NCBI RefSeq assembly: GCF_042788235.1
Contig: NZ_JBHZOL010000088.1
Location: 59,795-123,794 of the forward strand
Source of the DNA: Sphaerothrix epifaneia
GTDB taxonomy: Bacteria; Cyanobacteriota; Cyanobacteriia; Phormidesmidales; Phormidesmidaceae
Direction: 5' to 3'
DNA: 64,000 nt
The stretch's first letter is position 1. Every line of letters begins with the position of its first letter. Made by a program: the position numbers and the translations under genes. The notes beneath the pieces were generated by a model. The model did not search any database. It was given only the letters and a program-made list of their open reading frames with translations, and was not told the DNA's origin. Below are positions 35,523 to 45,212 of the stretch, one piece after another.

Positions 35523-35754
35523 ACGCTCACTCTAACGCCCTCGCCCAGAGCGGGCGAAGGTCTTCAGTCTGCTCTAATGCCTCTTTTTCTACTTTGGGAA
35601 AAAGAACTGGGGTATCCCGTTTTTTTAGCTCCCGCTTCAAATCCTGCTCCCCTGTTTAGGCGCAGAACATGGATTGGCTCCGCTTTTTAAGCAAAGCTGA
35701 CCCGGGCTGGGCTATTGCTAGAGATGGTTGCGCCTCGAATGCTTGAAGTTCTGT

Positions 35755-36297
35755 TTATGAAAACTTCGAAGCGTCAGCCGATTCAGCCTGAGTGTAGCTA
35801 GCGGCCAGTTGTTTTGGCCCTAGACGTTCATACTTTTCAAAAGGCTGATGAATCCAGGGGTTGTTGGGTAGATAGTCTATATAGTAGTCAGGCTTGATGA
35901 GCGAACAGGCTTTGTACCAAAGCACCGCTGTGCGCATTTCATCAATGTAGAAACCGTACTTGCGATCGAGCCATACCAGGGAGCGCTCTAGGCTAAAGCC
36001 TGAATCCACTAAATCATCAACCACGAGAACCCGATTGCCCAAATTCGCCGTTGTCATGCTCAGATCGCGTGAGAAGGTGATGGCTCCTCGGTTTTGCTTT
36101 TCGGGGCCGCTGTAAGAAGCTGTTGAAAGAATGGCCAGGGGCAGATCAAACAAGCGGCAGAGAATGTCACCAATGCGCAAACCGCCTTTGGCTAAGCAGA
36201 CAATTTGATTGAACTGCCAGCCGGATTCGTAAATTTGTAGCGCCAGTTGCTCAATTTTTTGGTGGTAGTCTGACCAAGTGATATACAGATCGGACAT
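35755..36297 (-). CDS. Phosphoribosyltransferase family protein
   Basis: The 180-residue protein has the type I PRTase PRPP loop RVLVVDDLVDSGFSLERSL (about 98-116), an upstream substrate loop and IVCLAKGGLRIGDILCRLF, which resembles hypoxanthine/xanthine phosphoribosyltransferases. The hood sequence CSLIKPDYYIDYLPNNPWIHQPFE near the C-terminus fits the purine-type branch. The base is not certain; xanthine/guanine or hypoxanthine is likely. Confidence 0.85.
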   Translation of the reverse strand: MSDLYITWSDYHQKIEQLALQIYESGWQFNQIVCLAKGGLRIGDILCRLFDLPLAILSTASYSGPEKQNRGAITFSRDLSMTTANLGNRVLVVDDLVDSGFSLERSLVWLDRKYGFYIDEMRTAVLWYKACSLIKPDYYIDYLPNNPWIHQPFEKYERLGPKQLAASYTQAESADASKFS

Positions 36298-36436
36298 CGT
36301 CTATCGATAATAGGGGAGCGCCGAAGGGCAAGATAAACCCCAATCTTATCCGAAAGCAGTGACTTCGTGTTCAGCTAATCGGTTTAGAAACAGGGGGCGA
36401 TCGCACTGGCGCATTTATTGTTTATGGCTCAAGGCT

Positions 36437-37867
36437 ATGACCCGTTCTTCAGCAGATTCTGGCTCAGCTAGTAATCCCGTGGCTAAACTCAGCTTGACGA
36501 CCAAGCTTGCCTATGGCGCAGGGGACTTAGGCCCAGCGATGACGGCCAACATCCTGGCTTTTTTTCTGCTGTTTTTCTTTACTAACGTGGCGGGGCTGAA
36601 TCCGGCTTTGGCTGGCAGTATTTTGCTGATTGGTAAAGTCTGGGATGCGATTAACGACCCCATTGTGGGGGTGCTAAGCGATCGCACCCAATCTCGCTGG
36701 GGTCGCCGCTATCCCTGGATGATATTTGGCGCAGTGCCTTTTGGCTTGCTGTTTATTGTGCAGTGGTTGGTACCGTCTACCAATGCCTGGGTGTTGTTTG
36801 CATACTATGTTTTAGTGTCCATTCTCTTCAATGTGGCCTATACCGCCGTCAACCTGCCCTATACCGCTTTAACCCCAGAGCTAACCCAAGACTACAACGA
36901 ACGTACCAGTCTCAATAGCTTTCGCTTTGCCTTTTCTCTGGGGGGTAGCATTGTTTCGCTGATACTGGCGCAAATTATTTTTTCGCAGCTAGCAGGCAAT
37001 CCGGTTGGTCAGTATGTAGCGTTAGCCAGCATTTGTGCAGTTTTGTCTATTGCTTCACTGTTTTGGTGCGTTTGGGGCACCTGGAGCCGCAGCTATGCAG
37101 CGACAGGTCGCGATCAAGGAGAGCAAGCCGCTGACAATACCCCTTTTGCCGAACAGCTAAGAATTGCCTTTCGCAATCGCCCCTTTTTGTACGTTATTGG
37201 GATTTATCTCTGCTCTTGGCTGGGGGTACAGGTGACAGCCGCCATTATTCCCTACTTTGTTGTCAACTGGATGGGGCAACCAGCCGCCGTTTTTACTCAG
37301 GTTGCCTTGGCCGTTCAAGGAACCGCTTTAATTATGCTGTTCGTTTGGGATGCCATTAGCCATCGGGTGGGTAAAAAGGCGGTTTACTTTATGGGTATGG
37401 TGCTTTGGATTGCTGCCCAAGCGGGTTTGTTTTTTCTTCAGCCCGATCAGATTGGCCTTATGTATGGGCTGGCTGTTGTGGCTGGTTTGGGTGTTTCTAC
37501 GGCCTATTTGATTCCCTGGTCAATGATGCCCGATGTGATTGACCTAGACGAGTTGCAAACCGGAAAACGGCGGGAAGGCGTCTTTTACGGTTTTATGGTG
37601 CTGTTGCAAAAAATTGGCCTAGCGATTGGTTTGTTTTTAGTAGGCCAAGCGCTAGAGATTTCTGGATTTCAAGAAAGTGTAGCCGGACAGCCAATTCCGA
37701 TTCAGCCCGATTCAGCCCTGTTAGCAATTCGAATTTCTATCGGGCCGCTGCCCACCATTTGTCTGGTGCTGGGCTTAATTTTGGCCTACTTTTACCCAAT
37801 TACCCGTACGGTTCACGCCGAAATTTTGCTAAAACTGGCCGAGCGACACCAACAGCAAGAAGGGTAA
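36437..37867 (+). CDS. Glycoside-pentoside-hexuronide (GPH)-type cation symporter, MFS
   Basis: About 476 residues with twelve membrane helices. GPH features are LAYGAGDLGPAMTANILAFF at the first helix, DAINDPIVGVLSDRTQSRWGRRYPWM (the loop 2-3 motif), NLPYTALTPELTQDYNERTS, and YLIPWSMMPDVIDLDELQTGKRREG near residue 375. It likely moves a sugar with a cation at the plasma membrane; the sugar is unknown and no glycosidase is beside it. The frame starts at 36359, but the ATG at 36437 gives the normal length. Confidence 0.9.
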   Translation: MTRSSADSGSASNPVAKLSLTTKLAYGAGDLGPAMTANILAFFLLFFFTNVAGLNPALAGSILLIGKVWDAINDPIVGVLSDRTQSRWGRRYPWMIFGAVPFGLLFIVQWLVPSTNAWVLFAYYVLVSILFNVAYTAVNLPYTALTPELTQDYNERTSLNSFRFAFSLGGSIVSLILAQIIFSQLAGNPVGQYVALASICAVLSIASLFWCVWGTWSRSYAATGRDQGEQAADNTPFAEQLRIAFRNRPFLYVIGIYLCSWLGVQVTAAIIPYFVVNWMGQPAAVFTQVALAVQGTALIMLFVWDAISHRVGKKAVYFMGMVLWIAAQAGLFFLQPDQIGLMYGLAVVAGLGVSTAYLIPWSMMPDVIDLDELQTGKRREGVFYGFMVLLQKIGLAIGLFLVGQALEISGFQESVAGQPIPIQPDSALLAIRISIGPLPTICLVLGLILAYFYPITRTVHAEILLKLAERHQQQEG

Positions 37868-38072
37868 TATTGTTGGCGGTGAGTCAATCACTAGCTGGGT
37901 TGACTTGTTCTTCTTTGGTCAGTCTCAGAAAAATTGACGAATTGACGTTGTTTTGGCTTACGAGAAATCTAGGTCTGCTGCCAATTTAAGTAGAGAGGGT
38001 TATAGCTATAGCCACTAAGGTAGTCGCGCTACGGGGGGTGGCGGATGTTCATAGCCCCCAAAAGCTAAAACG

Positions 38073-38720
38073 CTAGCTGAGGCGTTCTGATTGCGGCGCG
38101 GGATAGGTAAGAGAACCGGACTTTGCCTCAGATCCTAAAGTGACTTTGACCACAAAGATTGTGATCACCGTGGCTACAAAAATACCTGCCGAAGTGATAA
38201 AGCCTGCCTTCGCTACAGGAATACTTTTGCGAACCGCTAGAATCGTCAGTGCAAATACGGTAGCAATAAACAACCGCGAAACCAGCACCATTCGCGGAAA
38301 CGCAATGCCGACGACGATTAAGATGAGGCTAAAAGAAATCGCCAGTAGCGAAACTTGTAACCGTTGCCAATAGATGCTGCTAGCTTTAGTCGCAGAATAT
38401 TCGAGCGGTAGATAAAGCCGTCGGCTAAACAACCGCACCAGGTCTTGAAACATAAAGAGCAGGGCACTGGCTAGGGTGACAAAGGTGGAGATCCATTGAA
38501 TGGAGGCCATTGACAGGGTGCTACCAATACCGAGATCTGCTACTAATGCGATCGCGCTACTTAGGCCATAGGCGATCGCGGTAGCAGCTAAAATCCAGGC
38601 AATATCCAGTAACAAACTGGCCACAATCCGACTGCTACGTGAAGTTCTCCCCCGCTCAGCTACAGAAAGCGGGCGGTCAGCAGTCAGTACTCGAGAAGTA
38701 GATAACTTGGGGGATGCCAT
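38073..38720 (-). CDS. Membrane protein of unknown function
   Basis: A 215-residue protein with a basic Ser/Arg-rich N-terminus (about 30 residues) and about five hydrophobic helices, including DIAWILAATAIAYGLSSAIALV and FTSAGIFVATVITIFVV-type segments. I looked for the DUF3611 pattern and am not sure of a match. It is transcribed leftward, head to head with the speA leader, and converges with the GPH transporter. Confidence 0.65.
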   Translation of the reverse strand: MASPKLSTSRVLTADRPLSVAERGRTSRSSRIVASLLLDIAWILAATAIAYGLSSAIALVADLGIGSTLSMASIQWISTFVTLASALLFMFQDLVRLFSRRLYLPLEYSATKASSIYWQRLQVSLLAISFSLILIVVGIAFPRMVLVSRLFIATVFALTILAVRKSIPVAKAGFITSAGIFVATVITIFVVKVTLGSEAKSGSLTYPAPQSERLS

Positions 38721-39106
38721 AAAATACTTGCCTACAGATATTACGAGCAGGTCAGCAGACTTTACCGCTTAGGCACCCTGACGGAGAAATCAGGTCTTTT
38801 TCGTAAAGTTTAGATGATACTTTAATCAAGGTTAGGAAAAGTTGAGCAAAGCTTACAAGGCCGTTCATGGAAAGTTCACAAAATACTCGTAGTTTTTTAA
38901 TTTAGCTACGGTTTTTTCAATTCAGACAGCGTGATTTTACGGAGAGACTTAGTCGAATGGCTCTAAGCCTCCTAGCGTGGCCTGGTCTGCGGCGGCTGCA
39001 ACAGGTCTAAATTTTCTGGCAGGATCTCTCGTCTAGGGGTGGTTTCTGAGCAGTTCAGCCAGATAAACTGTCTACTCGGTAGGCGCATTTTAGGAGTGAG
39101 TAGCTC
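38721..39106. other. Divergent spacer between membrane protein gene and speA
   Basis: No gene seen in 386 bases. It should contain the promoters of both divergent genes and a leader for speA of unknown length. No strong hairpin or operator stands out to the eye. Confidence 0.4.
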
Positions 39107-41077
39107 ATGGAAGTTAAACAAAAGGTGGAACTGTTGCGGGAAAAGTACCAGGCTTCCAGTGAACGGTTAAATCCGCCCTCACCCCTCAAGCCCGTTTGGA
39201 CGCTCGAAAACAGCGAGGAGCTTTACCGCATTCAAGGCTGGGGCGATCCCTATTTTTCGATTAATGCGGCAGGGCACATTACCGTTTCTCCTAAAGGCGA
39301 TCGCGGCGGCTCGTTAGATCTTTTGGAACTGGTCGAAGCGTTGAAGCAGCGCAATTTGAGTCTGCCGATTCTGATTCGTTTCTCCGATATTTTGGAAGAC
39401 CGCTTAGAGCGATTAAATGCTTGTTTTGCCAAGGCGATCGCCCGGTATCGTTACAGCGGTGAGTATCGCGGCGTTTTTCCAGTTAAGTGTAACCAGCAGC
39501 GCCACCTGGTAGAAGCGCTGGTGCGCTTTGGCAAGCCGCACCGCTTTGGTTTAGAAGCGGGTTCAAAGCCAGAGTTGATGATTGCTTTAGCTACTTTAGA
39601 TACGCCAGGGGCTTTGCTGATCTGTAATGGGTATAAAGATCAGGAATACATTGAAACGGCCATGCTGAGTCAGCGCTTGGGCCAAACGCCTATTATTGTG
39701 CTGGAGCAGCTAGAAGAAGTCGATCTGGTAATTGCGGCGAGTCAGCGGCTTAACATCAAGCCGATTTTGGGCGTTCGCGCCAAGCTCAGCGCTAGAGGTA
39801 TGGGCCGTTGGGGAGGATCCGCGGGCGATCGCGCTAAGTTTGGCCTTACTGTACTTGAAATTTTAACCACCGTTGAACGGTTGAAAGCAGCTAATATGCT
39901 GGACTGCTTGCAGCTCTTGCATTTCCACATTGGTTCTCAGATTTCAGCCATTAGCACGCTCAAAGATGCCCTGCGTGAAGCGGCTCAAATTTATGTAGAG
40001 CTAGCCAAGCTCGGCGCTAAAATGGGCTACCTCGATGTGGGCGGCGGGCTAGGGGTAGATTATGACGGCTCCAAAACCAATTTTCACGCTTCTAAAAACT
40101 ACAGCATCCAAAATTATGCCAACGATGTTGTCGCTGAAATTAAAGAAGCTTGCGACGCCAGCAGTGTGGCTCTACCGACGCTGGTGAGCGAAAGTGGTCG
40201 GGCGATCGCTTCGCATCAATCTGTTCTGGTATTTGATGTACTCAGTACCAGCAACGTTCCCAGCGGCCCACCAGAACCTGCTAGCGAAGCCGATCACCTG
40301 ATTGTGCGCAACCTTTACGAAACCTATACCGCCATCAATCCGCGCAACTACCAGGAGGCTTACCACGATGCTGTGCAATTTAAAGAAGAAGCAACCAGTC
40401 TATTTAGCTTTGGCTATTTAGGACTACGAGAGCGAGCCAAAGCCGAGCGGCTGTTTTGGGCTTGCTGTGAGCGAATTTTAGCGATCGTGCGCCATGAAGA
40501 CTATGTTCCCGACGATCTCGAAGATCTCGAAAAAATCATGGCCTCTATTTATTATGTCAATTTGTCGGTGTTTCAGTCGGCTCCTGACAGTTGGGCTATT
40601 GGTCAACTTTTTCCCATTTTGCCGATTCATCGCCTCAACGAAGAACCCACTTGCCGGGGTACGCTGGCCGATCTAACCTGCGATAGCGACGGCAAGATCG
40701 AACAGTTTATTGATCTGCGCGATGTTAAATCGGTGCTAGAGCTGCATCCCCTTCGCCCCAATGAACCCTACTATCTCGGTATGTTCCTCAACGGTGCTTA
40801 CCAGGAAATTATGGGTAATTTGCATAATTTGTTTGGCGATACCAATGCTGTCCACATTCACCTGACGCCTAAAGGCTACCAGGTAGAACATGTGGTTAAA
40901 GGCGACACTATGAACGAAGTGCTGGGCTATGTGCAGTACGACGCTGAAGACCTGATTGAACAACTGCGGCGACGCTCTGAGCGAGCCTTGCAAGACCAAA
41001 AAATTACGCTACAGGAGTCGCAAATGCTTTTGCAAAATTACGAGCGTAGCCTCAGCCGCTATACTTACCTGGCTTAG
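39107..41077 (+). CDS. speA: Biosynthetic arginine decarboxylase
   Basis: SpeA makes agmatine from arginine, the first step of the arginine route to putrescine. The 656-residue, PLP-dependent fold III enzyme has the PLP lysine in VFPVKCNQQRHLVEAL (near 127), the AGSKPELMIAL segment, GVRAKLSARGMGRWGGSAGDR, the HFHIGSQ motif, LDVGGGLGVDYDGS, VSESGRAIASHQSVLVF, and a C-terminal NEPYYLGMFLNGAYQEIMGN. It is full length and complete. A hairpin follows. Confidence 0.97.
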   Translation: MEVKQKVELLREKYQASSERLNPPSPLKPVWTLENSEELYRIQGWGDPYFSINAAGHITVSPKGDRGGSLDLLELVEALKQRNLSLPILIRFSDILEDRLERLNACFAKAIARYRYSGEYRGVFPVKCNQQRHLVEALVRFGKPHRFGLEAGSKPELMIALATLDTPGALLICNGYKDQEYIETAMLSQRLGQTPIIVLEQLEEVDLVIAASQRLNIKPILGVRAKLSARGMGRWGGSAGDRAKFGLTVLEILTTVERLKAANMLDCLQLLHFHIGSQISAISTLKDALREAAQIYVELAKLGAKMGYLDVGGGLGVDYDGSKTNFHASKNYSIQNYANDVVAEIKEACDASSVALPTLVSESGRAIASHQSVLVFDVLSTSNVPSGPPEPASEADHLIVRNLYETYTAINPRNYQEAYHDAVQFKEEATSLFSFGYLGLRERAKAERLFWACCERILAIVRHEDYVPDDLEDLEKIMASIYYVNLSVFQSAPDSWAIGQLFPILPIHRLNEEPTCRGTLADLTCDSDGKIEQFIDLRDVKSVLELHPLRPNEPYYLGMFLNGAYQEIMGNLHNLFGDTNAVHIHLTPKGYQVEHVVKGDTMNEVLGYVQYDAEDLIEQLRRRSERALQDQKITLQESQMLLQNYERSLSRYTYLA

Positions 41078-41109
41078 TGAGCCGCTTTATTCCCCCTAAA
41101 TAACCCAAA

Positions 41110-41149
41110 TAGCCACGAGGAGACGGATCTCTCCCTCTCTTCGTGGCTA
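41110..41149 (+). terminator. Hairpin after speA
   Basis: A perfect 9-bp stem, TAGCCACGA with TCGTGGCTA, begins 32 bases after the speA stop. There is no T-run, so termination is plausible but not certain. Confidence 0.55.
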
Positions 41150-41264
41150 GTCATGACGTAGCGATCGCTGCTTTTGGCAAAGCAAAGCTTTGGCGCAGAG
41201 GGGCGGTTTGTTTTTGGCAATGCCCCCTGCTGCCTTATTAATAGGGCTTATTAATAGGGATTGT

Positions 41265-42263
41265 TTAGCTGCCTAGGCGAGCTACGATGTCGTTGCGCAA
41301 ACTACGGGGCATTAGTACCCGACTAACCACGTGAATCACCCCGTTGCTAGCCTGAATATCAGGCTGTACGACGCTAGCATCGTTGACAATCACGCTGCTG
41401 TCGGTCACCAGCACCGCTAAACCGCCGTTGAGAGACTCCACCTTACCGCTTGACAGGTCGCTGGACATCACCTCACCTGGAACGACGTGGTATTCCAGAA
41501 CGCGTTGGAGCAAGTCTTGATTTTCTGGCATCAGCAACAGATCTAAGGCACCTGCAGGCAACTGAGCAAAAGCGGCATCCGTCGGCGCAAAGACGGTAAA
41601 CGGCCCATCGCCCGAAAGTGTACCTGCTAATTCTGCTGCCTGAACGGCTTGAACCAGGGTGTTAAATGCCGAATTGCTAGCAGCAATTTCAACAATCGTC
41701 ATACCGCTGGTATCAACTGCCTGGGGTTGGGATTGCTCCGCTGGCTCAGGCGTTTGCAGTGGATCTCTCGGATCGGTGGGACGCAACGAATCGGCGGGGC
41801 CAGGTTCTTCCATAGGATCCAGTGGCGCTCTGTCTTCGACTGGCTCGGTGGGGTCAGCCTGCTGCAGAGGATCTCTTGGATCCGTCGGACGAGTAGAATC
41901 AGCCGGATCCATGCCTTCTGAAGGATCCAATGGTGCTCTGTTTTCGACTGGCTCGGTGGGGTCAGCCTGCTGCAGAGGATCTCTTGGATCCGTCGGACGA
42001 GTAGAATCACTCGAATCGCTTTCGCCTAAAGGATTCATGGGTTCAGTTTCTGCGCCTGGTTCCATTGGTTCAGGCATTTGCAGCGGATCGCGGGGATCGG
42101 TGGGATCGAGTTCTTCAGAATTTTGGGCGTAAGTATCAGCCGAGGTCAAATTCGACTGCACCGCTTCAGAAGTGGCTGACGCCGGAGCGGCGATCGCTAG
42201 GCCAAGCGTACCTGCCAGAGCCGCAAGACCCTGAACAACTTGGCGAGATCGGATAGTCACCAT
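41265..42263 (-). CDS. Secreted fasciclin-domain protein with Asp/Pro-rich repeats
   Basis: The 332-residue protein has a signal peptide (about 1-30, ending APASA), a repetitive acidic region rich in DPRDPLQ, DPTEP and RAPLDP (about 50-180), and a C-terminal fasciclin domain from about 190 (FTVFAPTDAAFAQLPAGALDLLL, then LEYHVVPGEV, and VHVV near the end). Fasciclin domains mediate cell-surface adhesion; location is probably wall or exopolysaccharide. The linker repeats are near-identical at DNA level (see repeat entry) and likely vary in number between strains. Confidence 0.9.
   Translation of the reverse strand: MVTIRSRQVVQGLAALAGTLGLAIAAPASATSEAVQSNLTSADTYAQNSEELDPTDPRDPLQMPEPMEPGAETEPMNPLGESDSSDSTRPTDPRDPLQQADPTEPVENRAPLDPSEGMDPADSTRPTDPRDPLQQADPTEPVEDRAPLDPMEEPGPADSLRPTDPRDPLQTPEPAEQSQPQAVDTSGMTIVEIAASNSAFNTLVQAVQAAELAGTLSGDGPFTVFAPTDAAFAQLPAGALDLLLMPENQDLLQRVLEYHVVPGEVMSSDLSSGKVESLNGGLAVLVTDSSVIVNDASVVQPDIQASNGVIHVVSRVLMPRSLRNDIVARLGS
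41835..42009 (-). repeat. 108-bp tandem repeat inside the fasciclin gene
   Basis: A 67-base identical block occurs at 41835-41901 and 41943-42009, exactly 108 bases apart. In protein terms this is a 36-residue unit (TRPTDPRDPLQQADPTEPVE and then RAPLDP), present twice with a shorter third remnant on the left. Confidence 0.9.
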
Positions 42264-42580
42264 CTTTTATTCTCCTTCACAAAAAGTTTAACGTTTCTTC
42301 ATAAATTAATTCAGCACCCTATGTTTAACCTCTGCCATTGGGCTTATATGTCCCTCAAGGCTAATTTTGAGCTGGCTAAATTTTAGGAAAGCAGCCCCCG
42401 GACACGGCTGAAACCTCAAGGGTGTTTGAAGCGAAGCCAGGGTACGGATTTGGGCGGAGGCTCGATTAGAGGGCAGAATTCGCTGGATTTACTGAAAAAA
42501 TTGCCCCCATAGGCACTTCAGGGCGATCGCGTTGCTGAGGCATTTAACTAGAGGGCTAACCTGCTTATGTCAGGGAACCT
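42264..42580. other. Spacer between fasciclin gene and phn-type operon end
   Basis: I see no gene or strong hairpin in 317 bases. The first part should carry the fasciclin promoter (leftward); the rest follows the permease gene's stop, both genes running leftward. Confidence 0.4.
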
Positions 42581-44452
42581 TTATCTCACTGCTCGCCGTA
42601 GGGCGGCACTGATCAAATCGACGCTAAACGTTAGCAGCACAAAGGCTATCAGCGTGATCACTAGCCCGCCATAGTCAAAGCTGCTTAGTTGCTCAGTTAG
42701 CAATCGCCCTAGGCCACCTGCCCCTACTAGACCTACCACGGCGGTTTCACGCAAACAAACCTCCCAGCGATAGAGCGTATAGGCGATAAATCGCGGTAAA
42801 TTTTCGGGCAGCAGGCCATACAAAATGGTTGCTAGGGCTGAAGCCCCAGCAGTACGCAGCGATCGCGCGGGTCGGTCGTCTGTATTTTCGTTGACCTCTG
42901 CCATCAGCCGTCCCAAAATGCCAAAGTTGTGCAACCCCAGCGCCAGCGCCCCCGGCAAAATCCCCGGAAAGAACAGATAGAGCAAGACCAAAGCCCAAAT
43001 GGGGGTGGGAATGGCTCTGGCGACCAAAAGGGTAAGCCGACTCAGCCCTAAAATGCTCCATCCGGCTAAGTTTCTGTTCGCCTTTTGCCCGATGGGCTGC
43101 AAAACCCCCCCGGCTAGCCAAATCGTTTGCGCTGCCAAAAAAGAAAAAACCAGGCCACCCAACCCGGCCAAAGCGATCGCCAATACCGACATCGCCACAG
43201 TTTGTCCGGCCAGATCTAAAAGAGTGTATAGCTGTTGGAATGTTAGGCCTCTAGGCTGGGCTTCAGCCAGAATAGCCTGCAACAGTTTGCCCGTGCGATC
43301 GCTGACGAGCAGGTGCCAATCGAGTGATAGCCGCCAAAAGCAAAGCGGAATAGCCAGAGCGATCGCAATCAGAGAAAGGTTGACGAAGACAGCATGGCTG
43401 CCAGGGAACTGGAGAGCGCCCAGGGCAAATCTGTTAGCCTTTCTTTTGGCTTGTGGGGGGTGCAAGGGGATCATTTCAGCCGTTTGCATCAGCGCGTTAG
43501 CGGCGGATGCGGAACCCGGTAGCCCTAGATCAGATCCTGATTTGCTAGATTGCCGGGAGGGCAACTGGGGAGCTTTGACGGAACTGACGTTTTGGCGAGG
43601 CTGGGTTTGTAAATCTAGCCGACTGGTAAACCCTAGCTGGCGGCGCAGTAGCCCACTCCAGGCATCGACTGCGCCATTGAGCAGAATTAACGCATAAAAG
43701 CTGGTCCACAACTCTTGGTAGCGCAGCGATTGCAGGCTGAGCAATATTTGATAACCCAGGCCACCTGCCCCAATGACCCCTAAAATCGCCGCTGAGCGCA
43801 ACGAACACTCAAACCGATAGAAGCTATAAGACAGCAGGTTGGGCAATGCTTGGGGTAGTAAACCATAGCAAAAGGCACTCAGCGGCGGTACCCCAGCACT
43901 GATCAGCGCTTGCAGCGGTTCGTGAGGGGTTTCATCCAAAATTTCAGAAAACACCTTGGCCACAATGGCGCTAAACGGAATAGCGATCGCCAGCACTGCT
44001 ACCAGCGGATCTAGCCCCAGCAGGTTAAGAAAAAAGAGACCCCAAATCAGTTCATGAATCGCCCGAGGAGCGGCTAGGGCAGCCCGGATCGTCAGCCAGA
44101 TGGGCTGGCCCGGATGAAAGCGTTGCGGCTGAGGCCAAAGGGTGCGCCACCAGACCGCCGAAGCCAAAATGCCCGCCACCAGCCCTAGCGCCAAACTCAG
44201 CACTGTTCCGCAAACAGCGTAGGCCAGGGTAACTAGCGTAGCTTGGCCAATCAGGTGCAAAAATTCTGGACTGAGTTCAGGCTGCCAGCTAGCTTGCAAA
44301 AACTGCCAAAATTGGGGCCAGCCACCCAGATTAACCAGCGATCGCTGTCCCCAGCCTGTTAAGCCAAAAGAAACAGCGATCGCGATCAGCGTCCCTGCCA
44401 GCCAGCCAATATGGCTCAATCGGTGGTCAGGACGTGGCCGTCGGCAAGGCAT
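42581..44452 (-). CDS. Tandem-fused PhnE-type ABC permease
   Basis: The 623-residue protein contains two complete PhnE-like permease units in one chain. Each has about six helices and an EAA-type loop: GVPPLSAFCYGLLPQALPNLLSY then GAGGLGYQI in the first half, and GASALATILYGLLPENLPRFIAY then GAGGLGRLL in the second, separated by a hydrophilic linker rich in Ser and Gln near residues 290-330. Most PhnE proteins are single units that dimerise. The start is the ATG at 44452, overlapping the end of the ATPase gene by 26 bases; an in-frame start at 44527 gives a longer overlap. Confidence 0.9.
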   Translation of the reverse strand: MPCRRPRPDHRLSHIGWLAGTLIAIAVSFGLTGWGQRSLVNLGGWPQFWQFLQASWQPELSPEFLHLIGQATLVTLAYAVCGTVLSLALGLVAGILASAVWWRTLWPQPQRFHPGQPIWLTIRAALAAPRAIHELIWGLFFLNLLGLDPLVAVLAIAIPFSAIVAKVFSEILDETPHEPLQALISAGVPPLSAFCYGLLPQALPNLLSYSFYRFECSLRSAAILGVIGAGGLGYQILLSLQSLRYQELWTSFYALILLNGAVDAWSGLLRRQLGFTSRLDLQTQPRQNVSSVKAPQLPSRQSSKSGSDLGLPGSASAANALMQTAEMIPLHPPQAKRKANRFALGALQFPGSHAVFVNLSLIAIALAIPLCFWRLSLDWHLLVSDRTGKLLQAILAEAQPRGLTFQQLYTLLDLAGQTVAMSVLAIALAGLGGLVFSFLAAQTIWLAGGVLQPIGQKANRNLAGWSILGLSRLTLLVARAIPTPIWALVLLYLFFPGILPGALALGLHNFGILGRLMAEVNENTDDRPARSLRTAGASALATILYGLLPENLPRFIAYTLYRWEVCLRETAVVGLVGAGGLGRLLTEQLSSFDYGGLVITLIAFVLLTFSVDLISAALRRAVR

Positions 44453-45209
44453 AGAGATCTTGAAATAGGCGATCGCTCGCCTCAGCCACCGGGCAATCAA
44501 ACAAAAGGGTGCCTGCCCGTAAACCAATCAGGCGATCGCAGTGGCTGAGGGCAAAGTTGACATCATGGAGACTCACAACCAACGTCTTGTCGGTGGTTTC
44601 GCACAGGTGTTTGAGCAAATCCATCACCTCGCGCGATCGCTCAGGGTCAACGCTAGCGATCGGTTCATCTGCCAACATAGCGACCGGATCTTGCACCAGC
44701 ACTCGCGCCAGTGCTACCCGCTGCTGCTGCCCACCCGACAGGCGATCGGTTCTGGCATAGAGCTTATCAGCAATGCCTACTTGTGCCAGTGCCCGCGTCG
44801 CTACTTCAACCTGAAGCGGCCAGACAAGCGACCAGACTGCTTTCCATAGCGGCCAGCGCCCCAAATGTCCTGCATTGACGTTGTGGACAACGGCCAAATG
44901 ACTAATCAAGTGATGCTGCTGATAAACCGTACCGATTTGACGCTGAACTTGCCGCCGTTTGAACAGCGGCATCTGCGCCAAATTGTGCCCCATTATGCGA
45001 ACCTGGCCTTGAGAGGGGACTAAGCTACCATTCAACAAACTCAGCAGCGTACTTTTACCAGCCCCACTTGGCCCAACTAAGGCTACTCGTTCACCCGGAT
45101 AAATCTGGAGTGAAATTGCCGTTAGCGCTGTGAGCGAGCCAAACTGGCAGCTTACTTGACTCAGTTCAAACAGGGGAGATATGGGGTTACCCTCCGTACG
45201 TCTCTCCAC
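44427..45209 (-). CDS. PhnC-type ABC transporter ATP-binding protein
   Basis: The 260-residue ATPase has Walker A VALVGPSGAGKSTLL (about 40-54), Q-loop IGTVYQQHHLISHL, signature DRLSGGQQQRVALARVL (about 155-171), Walker B PVAMLADEPIASVDP and switch VSLHDVNF, as in PhnC. It starts with GTG at 45209, only 3 bases after the binding-protein gene's stop, and overlaps the permease gene. Phosphonate, phosphite or another oxyanion may be moved; see the binding protein. Confidence 0.93.
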   Translation of the reverse strand: MERRTEGNPISPLFELSQVSCQFGSLTALTAISLQIYPGERVALVGPSGAGKSTLLSLLNGSLVPSQGQVRIMGHNLAQMPLFKRRQVQRQIGTVYQQHHLISHLAVVHNVNAGHLGRWPLWKAVWSLVWPLQVEVATRALAQVGIADKLYARTDRLSGGQQQRVALARVLVQDPVAMLADEPIASVDPERSREVMDLLKHLCETTDKTLVVSLHDVNFALSHCDRLIGLRAGTLLFDCPVAEASDRLFQDLYALPTATS

Positions 45210-45212
45210 AGC

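Noticed and set aside
37995..38025. Possible further partial copy of the dispersed repeat (TATAGCTATAGCCACTAAG)
   Set aside because: Only the terminal few bases resemble the family and the core is missing, so it cannot be separated from chance.
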